Source of the DNA: Psychrobacillus sp048572895
Lineage (GTDB): Bacteria; Bacillota; Bacilli; Bacillales_A; Planococcaceae
Length of the DNA stretch: 64,000 nucleotides
Assembly: GCF_048572895.1 (NCBI RefSeq)
Contig: NZ_CP183878.1
Coordinates: 1,922,001 to 1,986,000 of the forward strand
Direction of reading: 5' to 3'
Shown here: in pieces, positions 7,058 through 15,150 of the stretch
Numbering within the stretch: the first letter of the stretch is position 1
Layout: the number at the start of each line of letters is the position of its first letter
Translations under genes and position numbers: made by a program
The notes under the pieces: generated by a model
What the model was told of the DNA's origin: nothing
Database searches by the model: none
The model's input: only the letters and a program-made list of their open reading frames with translations

Positions 7058-7291
7058 TTACAAATCGCAACTGTCTTCCGTATTATCCCTCTTCTTTTTA
7101 TCACCAAAATACTTCCAAAGGTGGTATATAGACCAGAATAGAGCTGCACCTATAAGTAGTGTAATTGGTGCAACGTAAGGTTTTTCAAGAATATTATCCG
7201 GGGTAAAAATAGCATACAAGACCAAAATAATTATAGCTGGTATCAAAAGAATCCAATAACGTATGTCTTTAAAAGTGCTAAAACTCCACAT
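7058..7291 (-). CDS. Small two-TM membrane protein, paralogue of 35255-35443
   Basis: A 77-residue protein. RYWILLIPAIIILVLYAIF forms TM1 and ITLLIGAALFWSIYHLWKYF TM2, with a charged C-terminus. The layout RYWILLxP..FW..YxLWxY is shared with the cassette protein at 35255-35443. GGGAGG precedes the ATG. Function unknown. Confidence 0.65.
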   Translation of the reverse strand: MWSFSTFKDIRYWILLIPAIIILVLYAIFTPDNILEKPYVAPITLLIGAALFWSIYHLWKYFGDKKKRDNTEDSCDL

Positions 7292-7355
7292 ACAATCCTC
7301 CCTGTACTAACACGTGACTTTCGAACTAATGATATCCATTTATTATATAACACAC

Positions 7356-7440
7356 TTAAAATAACCTGCTTCGTTAGATGAACTAGAAAAGTGAACTTTA
7401 TTATCAGCTCTATATTTTCCTAAAGCACCCTTTAGCTTAA
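7356..7440. repeat. attC-like repeat, divergent centre
   Basis: ATAACCTGCTTCGTTAGATG left arm, unrelated AT-rich centre, right arm CTAAAGCACCCTTTAGCTTAA. Confidence 0.55.
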
Positions 7441-7456
7441 TTAGAAGAAATAAATA

Positions 7457-7936
7457 TTATTTTAGTAATTTCTGAACGAATTTCGATTTCCAAAATCCAA
7501 AACCTATCAAAGCACCAACCGTATTAAGAATGAAATCATCTATATCAAAACTTCCCCTTCTTGTAACTAATTGAATAGTTTCGATAAAGAAAAACAATAT
7601 AATCATTAAAATAGTAAATATGCTGACTTTATTAATCTTGACTATGAAAAATGGGAGGTAAATACCCATTGGCAAAAACATAATTAAATTACCAACAAGG
7701 TTTTTGATAGGTATATCAATATTCATACTGCCATCAAATATCGCCTGAATATATGTACTGATTGTTTTAAATGGAACGAAATTTGAAGAACTCTTTAGGT
7801 ATTCGATCAACGATAAGTCTGCCCATATATTACCTCTAATTCCCACAAACATAACTCCAACAAACAATAGCATTACCAATGCTAATAAATAAAATATGAA
7901 ACTAATACCAAAAATCACTCTTATTATTTTTTTCAT
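7457..7936 (-). CDS. VanZ-like family membrane protein
   Basis: A 159-residue protein with four hydrophobic segments and the VanZ-family signatures NLVGNLIMFLPMGIYLPF and RRGSFDIDDFILNTVGALIGF. VanZ proteins are membrane proteins, some of which give low-level teicoplanin tolerance; most family members are uncharacterised. Upstream TTAGGAAATAA is a modest ribosome site. Confidence 0.8.
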   Translation of the reverse strand: MKKIIRVIFGISFIFYLLALVMLLFVGVMFVGIRGNIWADLSLIEYLKSSSNFVPFKTISTYIQAIFDGSMNIDIPIKNLVGNLIMFLPMGIYLPFFIVKINKVSIFTILMIILFFFIETIQLVTRRGSFDIDDFILNTVGALIGFGFWKSKFVQKLLK

Positions 7937-7941
7937 TTATT

Positions 7942-8029
7942 TCCTAACCTGTCTTTCTTCTTATTTTAATGTTAACTCTTAATAAGAAAAAAAGCTTTAC
8001 CTCTTCTCGAAGTAAAGCACCCATTGAAG
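7942..8029. repeat. attC-like cassette repeat, terminator-centre type
   Basis: CCTAACCTGTC left arm is broken by an AT-rich insertion; AAGCTTTAC/GTAAAGC stem and right arm CACCCATTGAAG. Confidence 0.55.
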
Positions 8030-8098
8030 ATGCTTTTTTTTATAATTACCCGCACCCTATATTCAAGATTATTAACTACATCTTTTAATTAAGATATA

Positions 8099-8527
8099 TT
8101 AATCACCAAAAGCGAATGTTATTTCCGTTTCGCAAACTAATTCTCCATCAACTGTAGCTATACCTTTACCTTTTCCAATAGGTCCTTTTAATCGAGTGAT
8201 TTCAATCTCAAGACGGAGTTGGTCTCCTGGTTTTACTTGCTGTTTAAAACGACATTTATCTATTCCTACTAATAACCCTAATCGCCCATGGTTTCCTTCT
8301 TTAGTTAACATCACAACTGCACTTACTTGAGCTAATGCCTCTACAATTAATACACCTGGCATAATAGGGTAGTTGGGAAAATGCCCGTTAAAAAAATCCT
8401 CATTTGCTGACACATTTTTTATACCAACCGCTCTTTTTCCTTCTTCTAATTCCAAAATCCTATCCACTAATAGAAATGGATATCGATGCTTAATTATTTC
8501 CTTAATTTTTTGAGTATCTAACATCAT
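8099..8527 (-). CDS. fabZ: 3-hydroxyacyl-ACP dehydratase FabZ
   Basis: A 142-residue full-length FabZ, which dehydrates 3-hydroxyacyl-ACP in fatty-acid elongation. The hot-dog fold signature HRYPFLLVDRI is at about 14-24. The catalytic histidine is in NGHFPNYPIMPG and the catalytic glutamate in EALAQ. Start with ATGATG after GGGGGC; the second ATG could also be used. It stands alone between two repeats rather than in a fatty-acid operon, so it is probably an extra, cassette-borne copy. Confidence 0.9.
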   Translation of the reverse strand: MMLDTQKIKEIIKHRYPFLLVDRILELEEGKRAVGIKNVSANEDFFNGHFPNYPIMPGVLIVEALAQVSAVVMLTKEGNHGRLGLLVGIDKCRFKQQVKPGDQLRLEIEITRLKGPIGKGKGIATVDGELVCETEITFAFGD

Positions 8528-8612
8528 TTAAGCCCCCATAACAATTTTATTAAATCTATTTATTTAATTTTATCACGTGGTCTTAATAGTTGTTACTATA
8601 AAATAGACATTA

Positions 8613-8690
8613 TACAACTATACTGCGGCATTAGTTGAATAAGAAAAGGGTGCTTAACCCCTAATGAACTGAACCCGTTTGTTAAATAAG
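8613..8690. repeat. attC-like repeat, divergent centre
   Basis: ACAACTATACTGCGGCATTAG left arm, centre GGGTGCTTAACCCC (own hairpin), right arm GAACCCGTTTGTTAAAT. Confidence 0.55.
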
Positions 8691-8710
8691 AAAAGAGAAA
8701 TTTTGCTGTT

Positions 8711-8922
8711 TTAGCTTTTTATAGCTTTCCCAGCACCAAAAGTGATTAGAAGAATTAACATTAGAGAAAAGACTAACGCCCCGCTATTTCCTTCTCCAAA
8801 TAGGGCAGTTAATACCACATCAAACGAAGGAACTCCCAGCGCACTCAGCAATGGTAATGCGAAGGCAGTTGAAATAACACCCATTACAAAAGCTAATATA
8901 AATATTTTTTCTTTTTATCCAC
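8711..8922 (-). pseudogene. Small membrane protein, frameshifted in a poly-A run
   Basis: Starting with GTG at 8920-8922 after AAAGGG, the frame MDKKKKYLY stops at once. One base earlier the frame gives a typical membrane protein (FILAFVMGVISTAFALPLLS..SLMLILLITFGAGKAIKS) ending at 8711. The shift lies in an A run (AAAAAGAAAAAA), so it is either a mutation, a sequencing indel or a slippage site. Confidence 0.55.
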
Positions 8923-9007
8923 AAGGTTCAACCCTTTCTTAACTAATTTAACGCAACGTTTCCAATAATCAGCCAATTATATACAATATAACAATATGGA
9001 CCGATTG

Positions 9008-9020
9008 TTGAACACAAGTT
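9008..9020. repeat. Conserved 5'-flank motif TTGAACACAAGTT
   Basis: Same motif and relative position as at 2741 and 23218, between a repeat and the next gene start. Confidence 0.35.
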
Positions 9021-9030
9021 AAATAGCACT

Positions 9031-9110
9031 CTTCCACTAAACATCGGCGTTAGTTCAATAAGAAAAAAGGCTTTACTCGTTCTTGAAGTAAAGCACCTGT
9101 TAGCTCAATA
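9031..9110. repeat. attC-like cassette repeat, terminator-centre type
   Basis: TTCCACTAAAC left arm, GCTTTACT/AGTAAAGC stem, right arm CACCTGTTAGCTCAA. Confidence 0.75.
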
Positions 9111-9114
9111 ATAA

Positions 9115-9600
9115 TTAACTAATCCAAGTCATTTTCACTTCTTTGGATTCCCAATTATTATCTTTATAATGAACTTTACCTTCTACTCCAACTGCCCCTA
9201 AACCCGAACGATACTTGGAACCCTCAAAAAAGATTTCATTATTGGACTTAAAATCAACTTTTACTATTTTAAGAAGTACGCCATCCAGACCCATCGTATC
9301 TGAATTGTATAATCCCTTTTCTTTCAGTTGTTCAAGAGTAGCGTCCATTACTTCTACTTTATACTTTTCCTCAAAGAAGCTTAAAATTTCTTCTTTATCA
9401 CTTTCATCTGCGTTCTCGAAATTACTCATATCAATAGCTATATATTCCATATCACTATTTAATGCTTCATCCTGTTCCATTATTGAGTCCAATGCAACAC
9501 TATATATTTCTCCTAAATGCTCCCTTGGCTCAATTTCAGTATTACAAGCAGAAAGCAATAGCGATAGGACAAGAAGAATACTAAAATTTTTAATCTTCAA
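9115..9600 (-). CDS. Putative lipoprotein
   Basis: A 161-residue lipoprotein with lipobox LLLSAC at about 14-19 and an acidic alpha/beta domain (MEYIAIDMSNFENADESDKEEILSF..). The start is TTG at 9598-9600, with a very strong AAGGAGGGGGT upstream. Similar lipoproteins of unknown role occur in Bacillus relatives. Confidence 0.7.
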   Translation of the reverse strand: MKIKNFSILLVLSLLLSACNTEIEPREHLGEIYSVALDSIMEQDEALNSDMEYIAIDMSNFENADESDKEEILSFFEEKYKVEVMDATLEQLKEKGLYNSDTMGLDGVLLKIVKVDFKSNNEIFFEGSKYRSGLGAVGVEGKVHYKDNNWESKEVKMTWIS

Positions 9601-9664
9601 ATTTACCCCCTCCTTTACTGTATAGACGATATTAATTATTATTCCGTTTCAAATAAACTTGTTC

Positions 9665-9736
9665 TTTACTAAACTACTGCATTAGTTCAATAAGAAAAGG
9701 GCTTTACTCCTTCTTGAAGTAAAGCACCTGTTTGAT
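9665..9736. repeat. attC-like cassette repeat, terminator-centre type
   Basis: TTTACTAAACTACTGCATTAG left arm, GGCTTTACT/AGTAAAGC stem, right arm CACCTGTTTGATG. Confidence 0.7.
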
Positions 9737-9958
9737 GGTTTTAAAAATATTAGTTGTTAAGTAAAGAATCGCAAATGGTGGTTTGGAATAAAGTTTGATC
9801 ATTTTCTACCTAGTAATTTTAAAACAATCGTGCCCCGATTGCGATATAAATATTATATTATTGCTAAGACAGAGTTAACAAAATCGTTTTTTTCTTCTGG
9901 ATATTTGTATTTATTATGGTTCAAGACGTTGATAGCTTACATTTCTTTCCGAGAGATC

Positions 9959-10480
9959 CTATTCTACTAAGGATTCTGTTGTTTTACCATCTAGATTTTT
10001 AATCGCTAACATCGAATTATCCTGAATGATTCCTGTATCTACGAAACCAAATGAAGCGTATAATGTTTTAGCTATGACATTACTTGTTCGATAAAAGAGA
10101 GCTACATATTCTGCTTCTCCATCTGGCGTAGTTTCAATATCCAACAACATTTTTTCAAAAGCTAGTTTGCCATATCCTTTCCCCTGGTAACTCTTTTCAA
10201 TCATAATATGCCAAATAAAATAGCTCTTCTTCGCGTAAAAAACTTCATTTTCAAATGATTCATGATCCAACGTATCATAAATATACATCAAAAATCCAAC
10301 CGCAACTTCATCGGCATAAATGGCAAAGGGAGTCGCTGGTATACCGTCTGCGTTCAACATATGAGCGTCTGCAAAGCTTCTGAGGTTAGTAGTTTCTATT
10401 AAGTCTTCCTGGTTTTCTTCAATTTCAAGTGCTATTACTTCATCTATGTTATCCCCGTTTATCTTTCGTAATTCAATCAT
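9959..10480 (-). CDS. GNAT N-acetyltransferase, BltD/PaiA-like
   Basis: A 173-residue GNAT with motif A (IMIEKSYQGKGYGKLAFEKML) and motif B (NVIAKTLYASFGFVDTG). The overall pattern (ELRKINGDNIDEVIALEIEENQ.., AIYADEVAVGFLMY) resembles Bacillus spermine/spermidine acetyltransferases. The start is the ATG at 10478-10480 after GGAGAGGAGAT; a longer frame upstream has no ribosome site. A relative with a damaged start lies at 11740-12216. Confidence 0.8.
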   Translation of the reverse strand: MIELRKINGDNIDEVIALEIEENQEDLIETTNLRSFADAHMLNADGIPATPFAIYADEVAVGFLMYIYDTLDHESFENEVFYAKKSYFIWHIMIEKSYQGKGYGKLAFEKMLLDIETTPDGEAEYVALFYRTSNVIAKTLYASFGFVDTGIIQDNSMLAIKNLDGKTTESLVE

Positions 10481-10587
10481 TTTTTTATCTCCTCTCCTAA
10501 GACAAGTCACTCCCACTCATAGGTTATTGAGCTTTGATATATAACTTTATTACGGAATACTTTGAGATAAGTTTCAATTTTTCCTTA

Positions 10588-10647
10588 TTCAACTAAACTG
10601 CCCCTTAAGTTGAGAACGAAAGACACAGGGAGTGACAACTATTCAAC
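10588..10647. repeat. attC-like repeat, degenerate
   Basis: TTCAACTAAACTGCCCC left arm; the rest is poorly conserved, ending near CTATTCAACTTAA. Confidence 0.45.
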
Positions 10648-10899
10648 TTAATCGACCTTTTTAGTAAATGTCCAGATAAGACTAATTATTACTGAGCTAA
10701 CTATAGTTGCCATTAATAATGTAAATAATATTACAAATAAAAATGAACCATAATCCTCTAATTCTTCAAACGGGTTATTTGTAATGAAAGAATCACTGAA
10801 TAGAAATGCTAATAAAGTTGGGATAAAAATAAAGGGAAATAATTTCTTAAAATAGTTGTTGAAATTTGGATATTTAAAGTCTTTTTTTTTGCCTATCAT
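10648..10899 (-). CDS. Small membrane protein, two TM helices
   Basis: An 83-residue protein with segments FPFIFIPTLLAFLF and FLFVILFTLLMATIVSSVII. GGGAGG seven bases before the ATG at 10897-10899 decides the start. A longer in-frame start at 11010 would be encoded by the upstream repeat and is rejected. Function unknown. Confidence 0.6.
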   Translation of the reverse strand: MIGKKKDFKYPNFNNYFKKLFPFIFIPTLLAFLFSDSFITNNPFEELEDYGSFLFVILFTLLMATIVSSVIISLIWTFTKKVD

Positions 10900-10927
10900 A
10901 TAATCCTCCCATTCAAATCTTTCTTTG

Positions 10928-11024
10928 ATAAACTGCACCATTAGTTCAAGAAAAAGTGTTGCCCCTAGACTTGAAATGAATGTAATTATTGAAACAAAAA
11001 ACACCAGCACCAGTTAGTTGAATT
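10928..11024. repeat. attC-like repeat, AAGTGTTGCCCC-centre type
   Basis: TAAACTGCACCATTAGTTCAAG left arm, AAAAAGTGTTGCCCCTAG centre as at 6489 and 23243, right arm CACCAGTTAGTTGAA. Confidence 0.6.
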
Positions 11025-11116
11025 AGGACCTTCTCTTCTATTACACATCAAATTAGTACAAACGTTCTTTTTAAGATATAATTAACCTTAACTTAAATTA
11101 AAGGAGTTTTTGCTTT

Positions 11117-11560
11117 ATGGGACCAAGAGTACCCTATTATGAGATAGCACCTGATGGTATGAAAATTATTATGGACATGGAGAAGTACACGAAAAAGACA
11201 GCAATCGAACGAAGACTTCGTGAACTTATTAAAATTCGTGTTTCTCAAATTAACGGCTGTGCATACTGTTTGAATATGCATACAGCTGATGCACGAAAAA
11301 TGGGTGAAACAGAACAAAGAATATACTGTGTTAGTGCTTGGCAAGAGTGTGAATTTTACGCAGAAGAAGAAAAAGTAGCTTTGGAGTTGGCAGAACACGT
11401 GACGTTAATACCGACAAAACGTGTTCCAGATGCTCTTTATCAACGAGTACGTGAACACTATGACGAGAAACAATATGTTGACCTTATTCTTATCATAAAT
11501 CAAATTAACAATTGGAATAGAATTTCTATTGCCATGGGAAATATAGCAACTGAAAAATAA
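11117..11560 (+). CDS. Carboxymuconolactone decarboxylase / AhpD-like protein
   Basis: A 147-residue protein of the AhpD-like superfamily with the redox motif CAYCLNMHTADARK (CxxCxxxH) at about 54-67. Such proteins act as peroxidase partners or in thiol stress; many are uncharacterised. AAAGGAG lies ten bases before the ATG. The gene is on the plus strand and carries its own terminator, unlike its neighbours. Confidence 0.85.
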   Translation: MGPRVPYYEIAPDGMKIIMDMEKYTKKTAIERRLRELIKIRVSQINGCAYCLNMHTADARKMGETEQRIYCVSAWQECEFYAEEEKVALELAEHVTLIPTKRVPDALYQRVREHYDEKQYVDLILIINQINNWNRISIAMGNIATEK

Positions 11561-11569
11561 TAACTACCA

Positions 11570-11598
11570 ACGAGCACTTTGAGGTGCTCGTTTTTTCT
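11570..11598 (+). terminator. Intrinsic terminator
   Basis: Perfect hairpin CGAGCAC..GTGCTCG followed by TTTTTT, ten bases after the AhpD-like gene. Confidence 0.85.
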
Positions 11599-11641
11599 TC
11601 CACAATTTGTTTCAAATGCGACCTTCAATCTCTACTTTTCT

Positions 11642-11717
11642 TGTTGAATTAAACTGCCCCGTTAGTTTTAATAAGAACAAAGACGCATATTCAACATTCG
11701 CACTCGTTTGTTGAATA
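11642..11717. repeat. attC-like repeat, divergent centre
   Basis: TGAATTAAACTGCCCCGTTAG left arm, centre AGACGCATATTCAACATTCG, right arm CACTCGTTTGTTGAA. Confidence 0.55.
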
Positions 11718-11739
11718 TGTAAGTTGAAATTTGTAAGGG

Positions 11740-12216
11740 TTAGAGAATTAACACAGTTACTGGTTCATTTTCGCATATCTCACCGTTATCACGAAACCCA
11801 AAACTTTCATAGAACTTTTTAGCGACAATGTTTTCGGCTTCATATGCTAACCAACAATATTGAGCATGTCCTACAGGGAATGTGCGTATGAATTCCAATA
11901 TTTTTTTCATAACCTCCCTACCATACCCCTGATTTTGGTATCTTTTATCAATCATAAGACGCAATATACAATAATTATTATTAGCGATTCTCGGAAGCTC
12001 GTAACCAGTAATACCATAAATAATCATAACAAATCCTACAATCTCTTCATCAGCGTAAATTGCAAATGGAAGTGGACTTCCTCCATTGGTAGCAAGAACA
12101 TAACATGAAGCAACACTTGAAAGATTGGATGCAACAAAACGGCGTTGGTCATCTGCAACCTCTAACCTGAATACCTCTCTTCGATTTTCTAATGTAATTT
12201 TCCAAAGTGAAATTAT
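11740..12216 (-). CDS. GNAT N-acetyltransferase with ATA in place of the start codon
   Basis: The frame encodes a full GNAT of about 158 residues: PFAIYADEEIVGFVMIIYG, motif A LMIDKRYQNQGYGREVM, motif B NIVAKKFYESFGF. It is related to the BltD-like gene at 9959. A good ribosome site (GGAGAG) is followed nine bases later by ATA ATT TCA; no ATG, GTG or TTG is in frame upstream of residue ~65. Either the start codon mutated from ATG to ATA, or ATA/ATT is used. An internal ATG at 12025-12027 would make a truncated enzyme. Confidence 0.6.
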   Translation of the reverse strand: MISLWKITLENRREVFRLEVADDQRRFVASNLSSVASCYVLATNGGSPLPFAIYADEEIVGFVMIIYGITGYELPRIANNNYCILRLMIDKRYQNQGYGREVMKKILEFIRTFPVGHAQYCWLAYEAENIVAKKFYESFGFRDNGEICENEPVTVLIL

Positions 12217-12280
12217 GTAACACTCTCCTTCCCCAAAATTAATTTACTCTTCTTCTATTCTTTAGCAGATCTTCGCATTC

Positions 12281-12408
12281 CTTCCTAACCCGTTAGTTTT
12301 AGTGTAATATTTCACAATGGATTTCTGAGATCTACTTGATGTTTTGGATAAAAAAATAGACCACCGAAATGATGGTCTTGTTTAACTAAACACCCCTTAA
12401 TTGAAGAA
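12281..12408. repeat. attC-like repeat, ACCACCG/GGTCT-centre type
   Basis: CCTAACCCGTTAG arm, linker GTGTAATATTTCACAATGGA, GATGTTTTGGA, hairpin AGACCACC..GATGGTCT, then TTTAACTAAACACCCCTTAATTG. The same long centre occurs at 28008, 33760 and 35920. Confidence 0.65.
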
Positions 12409-12833
12409 GAACTAAAGTGTTAAGATTAATTCACACTTTTTAGGAATTGCAGCAATCCCTTATCTCCAATCAAAATAGTTTATTTTTTACTTCAATTTAA
12501 AAATTCCCTTACCAGTTTCCATATTTATAGTCAATGACGAATGTTCAAGAGCTATGAGCCTAGATTCATTCACTTTTTTAACCATATGTGAACCGATTTG
12601 TCATTTGAGGGGTACCTACCGCCAACATTTTAACGAAAATATACGCTAAGCCCTGAATTGCTCCCGACTTGGCGTTTCTCCTTACTCTAAGCTCAAACGA
12701 CACGATCACCCGACTGAGTTAGACTGACTCGTAAAAAAAACAGTGACGGACTAGGGATTCGAGATACCTAGACTGCCGCTGCTTTTATTGTGCTAACGTA
12801 ATCCGTTAGCGTAATCTACTTTAGGTGGCAAGG
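12409..12833. other. Intergenic, relatively GC-rich, with palindromes
   Basis: No convincing gene; a 32-codon minus-strand frame at about 12490-12590 is unsupported. At 12792-12810 there is GCTAACG..CGTTAGC, a perfect 7-bp palindrome with the CGTTAG core. Upstream, CCTAG-type inverted sequence next to an A8 run could terminate the DHFR-like gene on the minus strand. Composition differs from the array and continues into the DHFR-like gene. Confidence 0.35.
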
Positions 12834-13409
12834 TCATCTAACCGTCTGGTAAACGAGGCCTATGGCTCCAGAATCAAATGTCTTGTTTTCGATAAGTTTA
12901 AGATTGATCTTCTCCTTGAGACCTTGGAATAACGGCAACCCGCTGCCGATTAGGACGGGAGAAACCGTAATTTTATACTCATCTATTAAATCAAACTGCA
13001 TAAGGTAGTGCGCGAACCTAGGACTGCCGAGGATGACCATATCCTTGCCTGGCTGCTTTTTGAGTTTCTTGATCTCTTCCTCGACATCTTCCTTCACCAG
13101 TCTGGAATTGTTCCATTCGACTTTCTCTAGCGTCGTGGAAAATACGATTTTGGCTGTCTTTTCGATCCACTCGGCATGATTCCGTTCATGCTGCGAAGCT
13201 GATGGGTTCGAAGGCACAGATGGCCAATAACTGTGCATCATCTGATAAGTCCCACGTCCCCAAATAACAGTGTCGGCAGTACTCAGAATTTCTTTCGCGT
13301 GTTTCTCCAAATCAGCATCGTAGGATACCCAGCCAATGTCCATTTCACCGTTCGGCCCTTCTACAAAACTGTCAAGCGAAGCGTGCAGAAATAGAACGAG
13401 TTTTCTCAT
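12834..13409 (-). CDS. Dihydrofolate reductase family protein (RibD C-terminal fold)
   Basis: A 191-residue protein of the YwjB/YyaP type: MRKLVLFLHASLDSFVEGPNG, ADTVIWGRGTYQMM, and DMVILGSPRFAHYL..YKITVSPVLIGSGLPLF. The fold binds NADPH; the substrate is unknown and true folate reductase activity is doubtful. Start at 13407-13409 after GGAG; an upstream in-frame ATG is less likely. Base composition is visibly richer in G and C than the neighbours, suggesting a separate origin. Confidence 0.85.
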   Translation of the reverse strand: MRKLVLFLHASLDSFVEGPNGEMDIGWVSYDADLEKHAKEILSTADTVIWGRGTYQMMHSYWPSVPSNPSASQHERNHAEWIEKTAKIVFSTTLEKVEWNNSRLVKEDVEEEIKKLKKQPGKDMVILGSPRFAHYLMQFDLIDEYKITVSPVLIGSGLPLFQGLKEKINLKLIENKTFDSGAIGLVYQTVR

Positions 13410-13590
13410 TTTCAGTTCTCCTTTGTTCATGAGGGATATCTACATTATACATACATTAATTACATTTTAGCATAATTCAACTTGGGTTGTTTCTTAGGTA
13501 TTACTAATCTAAACTGCCCATTCGTAATCCCGTACATATAACCGCTAATTAAGATTAGTGGTCGGACTTCCAATCAATAGTTCCTGCTTA

Positions 13591-13632
13591 TTGAAACATC
13601 CTGCTTCTTTAGTTAATAAGAAAAAAGACTTA
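13591..13632. repeat. Left half of an attC-like repeat split by noncoding insert
   Basis: AAACATCCTGCTTCTTTAG then TTAATAAGAAAAAAGACTTA; the matching right arm is at 14247-14266. Confidence 0.55.
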
Positions 13633-14246
13633 CTCATTCCACTGTGGCATCACTCTACAAAGAAATGATGTTCCCAATTCTTACCCGTCCGGTGCAATGC
13701 ACAATTGAAAATAATTATTACTTATCACAAGACTTGGGGCTGTTCCTCTACCTCCATTACAGAGGTTTCACTGGTCGTACCTTTACAACGTAGCTATACA
13801 TTCTAAACGTAGGTACTTCCTTTCAACATGTGAACTGGATACCGCTATTGTTCAGTATAGTTATTTCGAGCGCATTTACTTTACACCGTTCACCCGATCA
13901 TTGGATAGTACACAAGTTTCCTCATGTTCTAACTTTAGATCCGTATCTTCTGAAGTACGTCAGTTCCTTTATATAGAAACTATTCTCACCATATCTAGTT
14001 TTTCAGCCAAGCGGTCTATCCGTGGGCATACCTTTTCCATAAGAATGGCTTCAGCCTAGGTCAACCGAATCTACCAGTGCTTCACACCCCATGACCAGTC
14101 AATCAGGACGCATGCAGAAGTATTGAAGGGATAGTTTCAGGAAACATGGCTCCATCATTCCTATCTGCGTTGTAAAGTTGAAATTTATTTTTATAAATCT
14201 CCTGTATTTTCACACTAAAAAGCGCTTATAACAGAACTTGTCGCGC
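13633..14246 (-). other. Noncoding insert in a repeat; candidate structured RNA or group II intron relic
   Basis: About 610 bp without a plausible protein, richer in G and C than the surroundings, inserted where a repeat centre should be. On the minus strand it has many short GC-rich helices and GGAAC/GAAAC-like segments (GTGAAACCTCTG..GGAGGTAGAGGAACAG), reminiscent of a group II intron core without its reverse transcriptase. I could not find a clear domain V, so the identity stays open. Another structured RNA is possible. Confidence 0.35.
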
Positions 14247-14266
14247 GCATCCGTTAGTCCAAGAAG
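14247..14266. repeat. Right half of the split attC-like repeat
   Basis: GCATCCGTTAGTCCAAGAAG. The stop codon of the lipoprotein pseudogene (14254-14256) lies inside the outer box. Confidence 0.55.
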
Positions 14267-14748
14267 GTTTGTTCTTTGTTAGGTTTGTATAAATCAATTC
14301 TTTCTTTAGCACTTTCACTCTTCCCCCGCCATTCAACAATCATGTAAATATTATTTATTTCGTTTAATGTAATAGGGGTTCCATTTTCCTTCAGATATGT
14401 CCCACCCTCAATTGCGGCAGTTGGTTCCTCTGTAATATCAATTCCAGTACTAGTCACCGCACCCGTATGCACTACTACATCTTTATTGTTAAAAACTACG
14501 TGTGTTTCGAAATAAGAAGAGTCTACAATAGATTTATTTCCATTTTTCACATGTAAAGTTCCATTACCTGCTTTAAAATTTTCTGGTGTTATTACAACTT
14601 CGTATCCAGTTAAATTCCAGGTCTGACTTTCTCACATTAATGATAAATAGTAATTACTAATTGACTTCTCATTACCATTACATCCCGAAAGTAAAATAAC
14701 AATTAATAAAAAAAGCATATAAAAAACTCTTTTACTTTTCAGTACCAT
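14254..14748 (-). pseudogene. Lipoprotein gene with an in-frame TGA
   Basis: ATG at 14746-14748 starts a signal peptide with lipobox ILLSGC. Codon 39 is TGA (14632-14634), after which the same frame continues (ESQTWNLTGYEVVITPENFKAGNG..) to a TAA inside the repeat outer box. The protein would be about 164 residues. No shift is needed, so this is a nonsense mutation rather than a homopolymer error. Family unknown. Confidence 0.7.
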
Positions 14749-15150
14749 AGTATCCCCCTTTTTTCTTGAAGAAATGTACCCGTTAATGGAAGAAAAGTGT
14801 TACCTACACTGAAATCATATAAAAGCAGTGATTACTCAGTTGTTTCGGTAAGTAGACTTGTGAAAGCATATTCGTCGTATCTACTTTCCCATTCACTTCT
14901 TCAAAACGGAAACTGTTTACCAATACTTTTCTTTTGCCAATAAGTAAAACGAGAAAGCGAATGGAGGCACTTTCATATGGTACAAAACAATTACAGCGGG
15001 TTTCGGATTTGGTTTCCAAATATGCTAAAAAGTACAAGTAATAGTTCTTTATATACTGATTTCTGAGCTTCTAAACAATTAATAAAACGAGTAACTGATA
15101 TAATAATGATTAGAACAGTTGTGCATATTTAACATAAAGGCGGTAAGGAA
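14749..15150. other. Intergenic; possible plus-strand gene relic
   Basis: A 26-codon plus-strand frame at 14961-15041 (MEALSYGTKQLQRVSDLVSK..) could be the tail of a lost gene, since the frame stays open upstream. A minus-strand frame at 14804-15037 has no ribosome site and looks spurious. The region also holds the 5' region of the DegV gene. Confidence 0.3.

Noticed and set aside
8742..8942. Plus-strand 66-codon frame
   Set aside because: It is the antisense of a frameshifted membrane protein gene on the minus strand.
10900..11010. Longer N-terminus for the membrane protein at 10648
   Set aside because: The extra codons are repeat sequence, while a strong ribosome site precedes the internal ATG at 10897-10899.
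12786..12812. Palindrome GCTAACG..CGTTAGC as an attI or canonical attC
   Set aside because: Too short (7-bp arms, 4-5-base loop), with no inner boxes and no integrase nearby.
14804..15037. Minus-strand 77-codon frame
   Set aside because: No ribosome site, unusual composition, and the opposite strand has a more protein-like frame.
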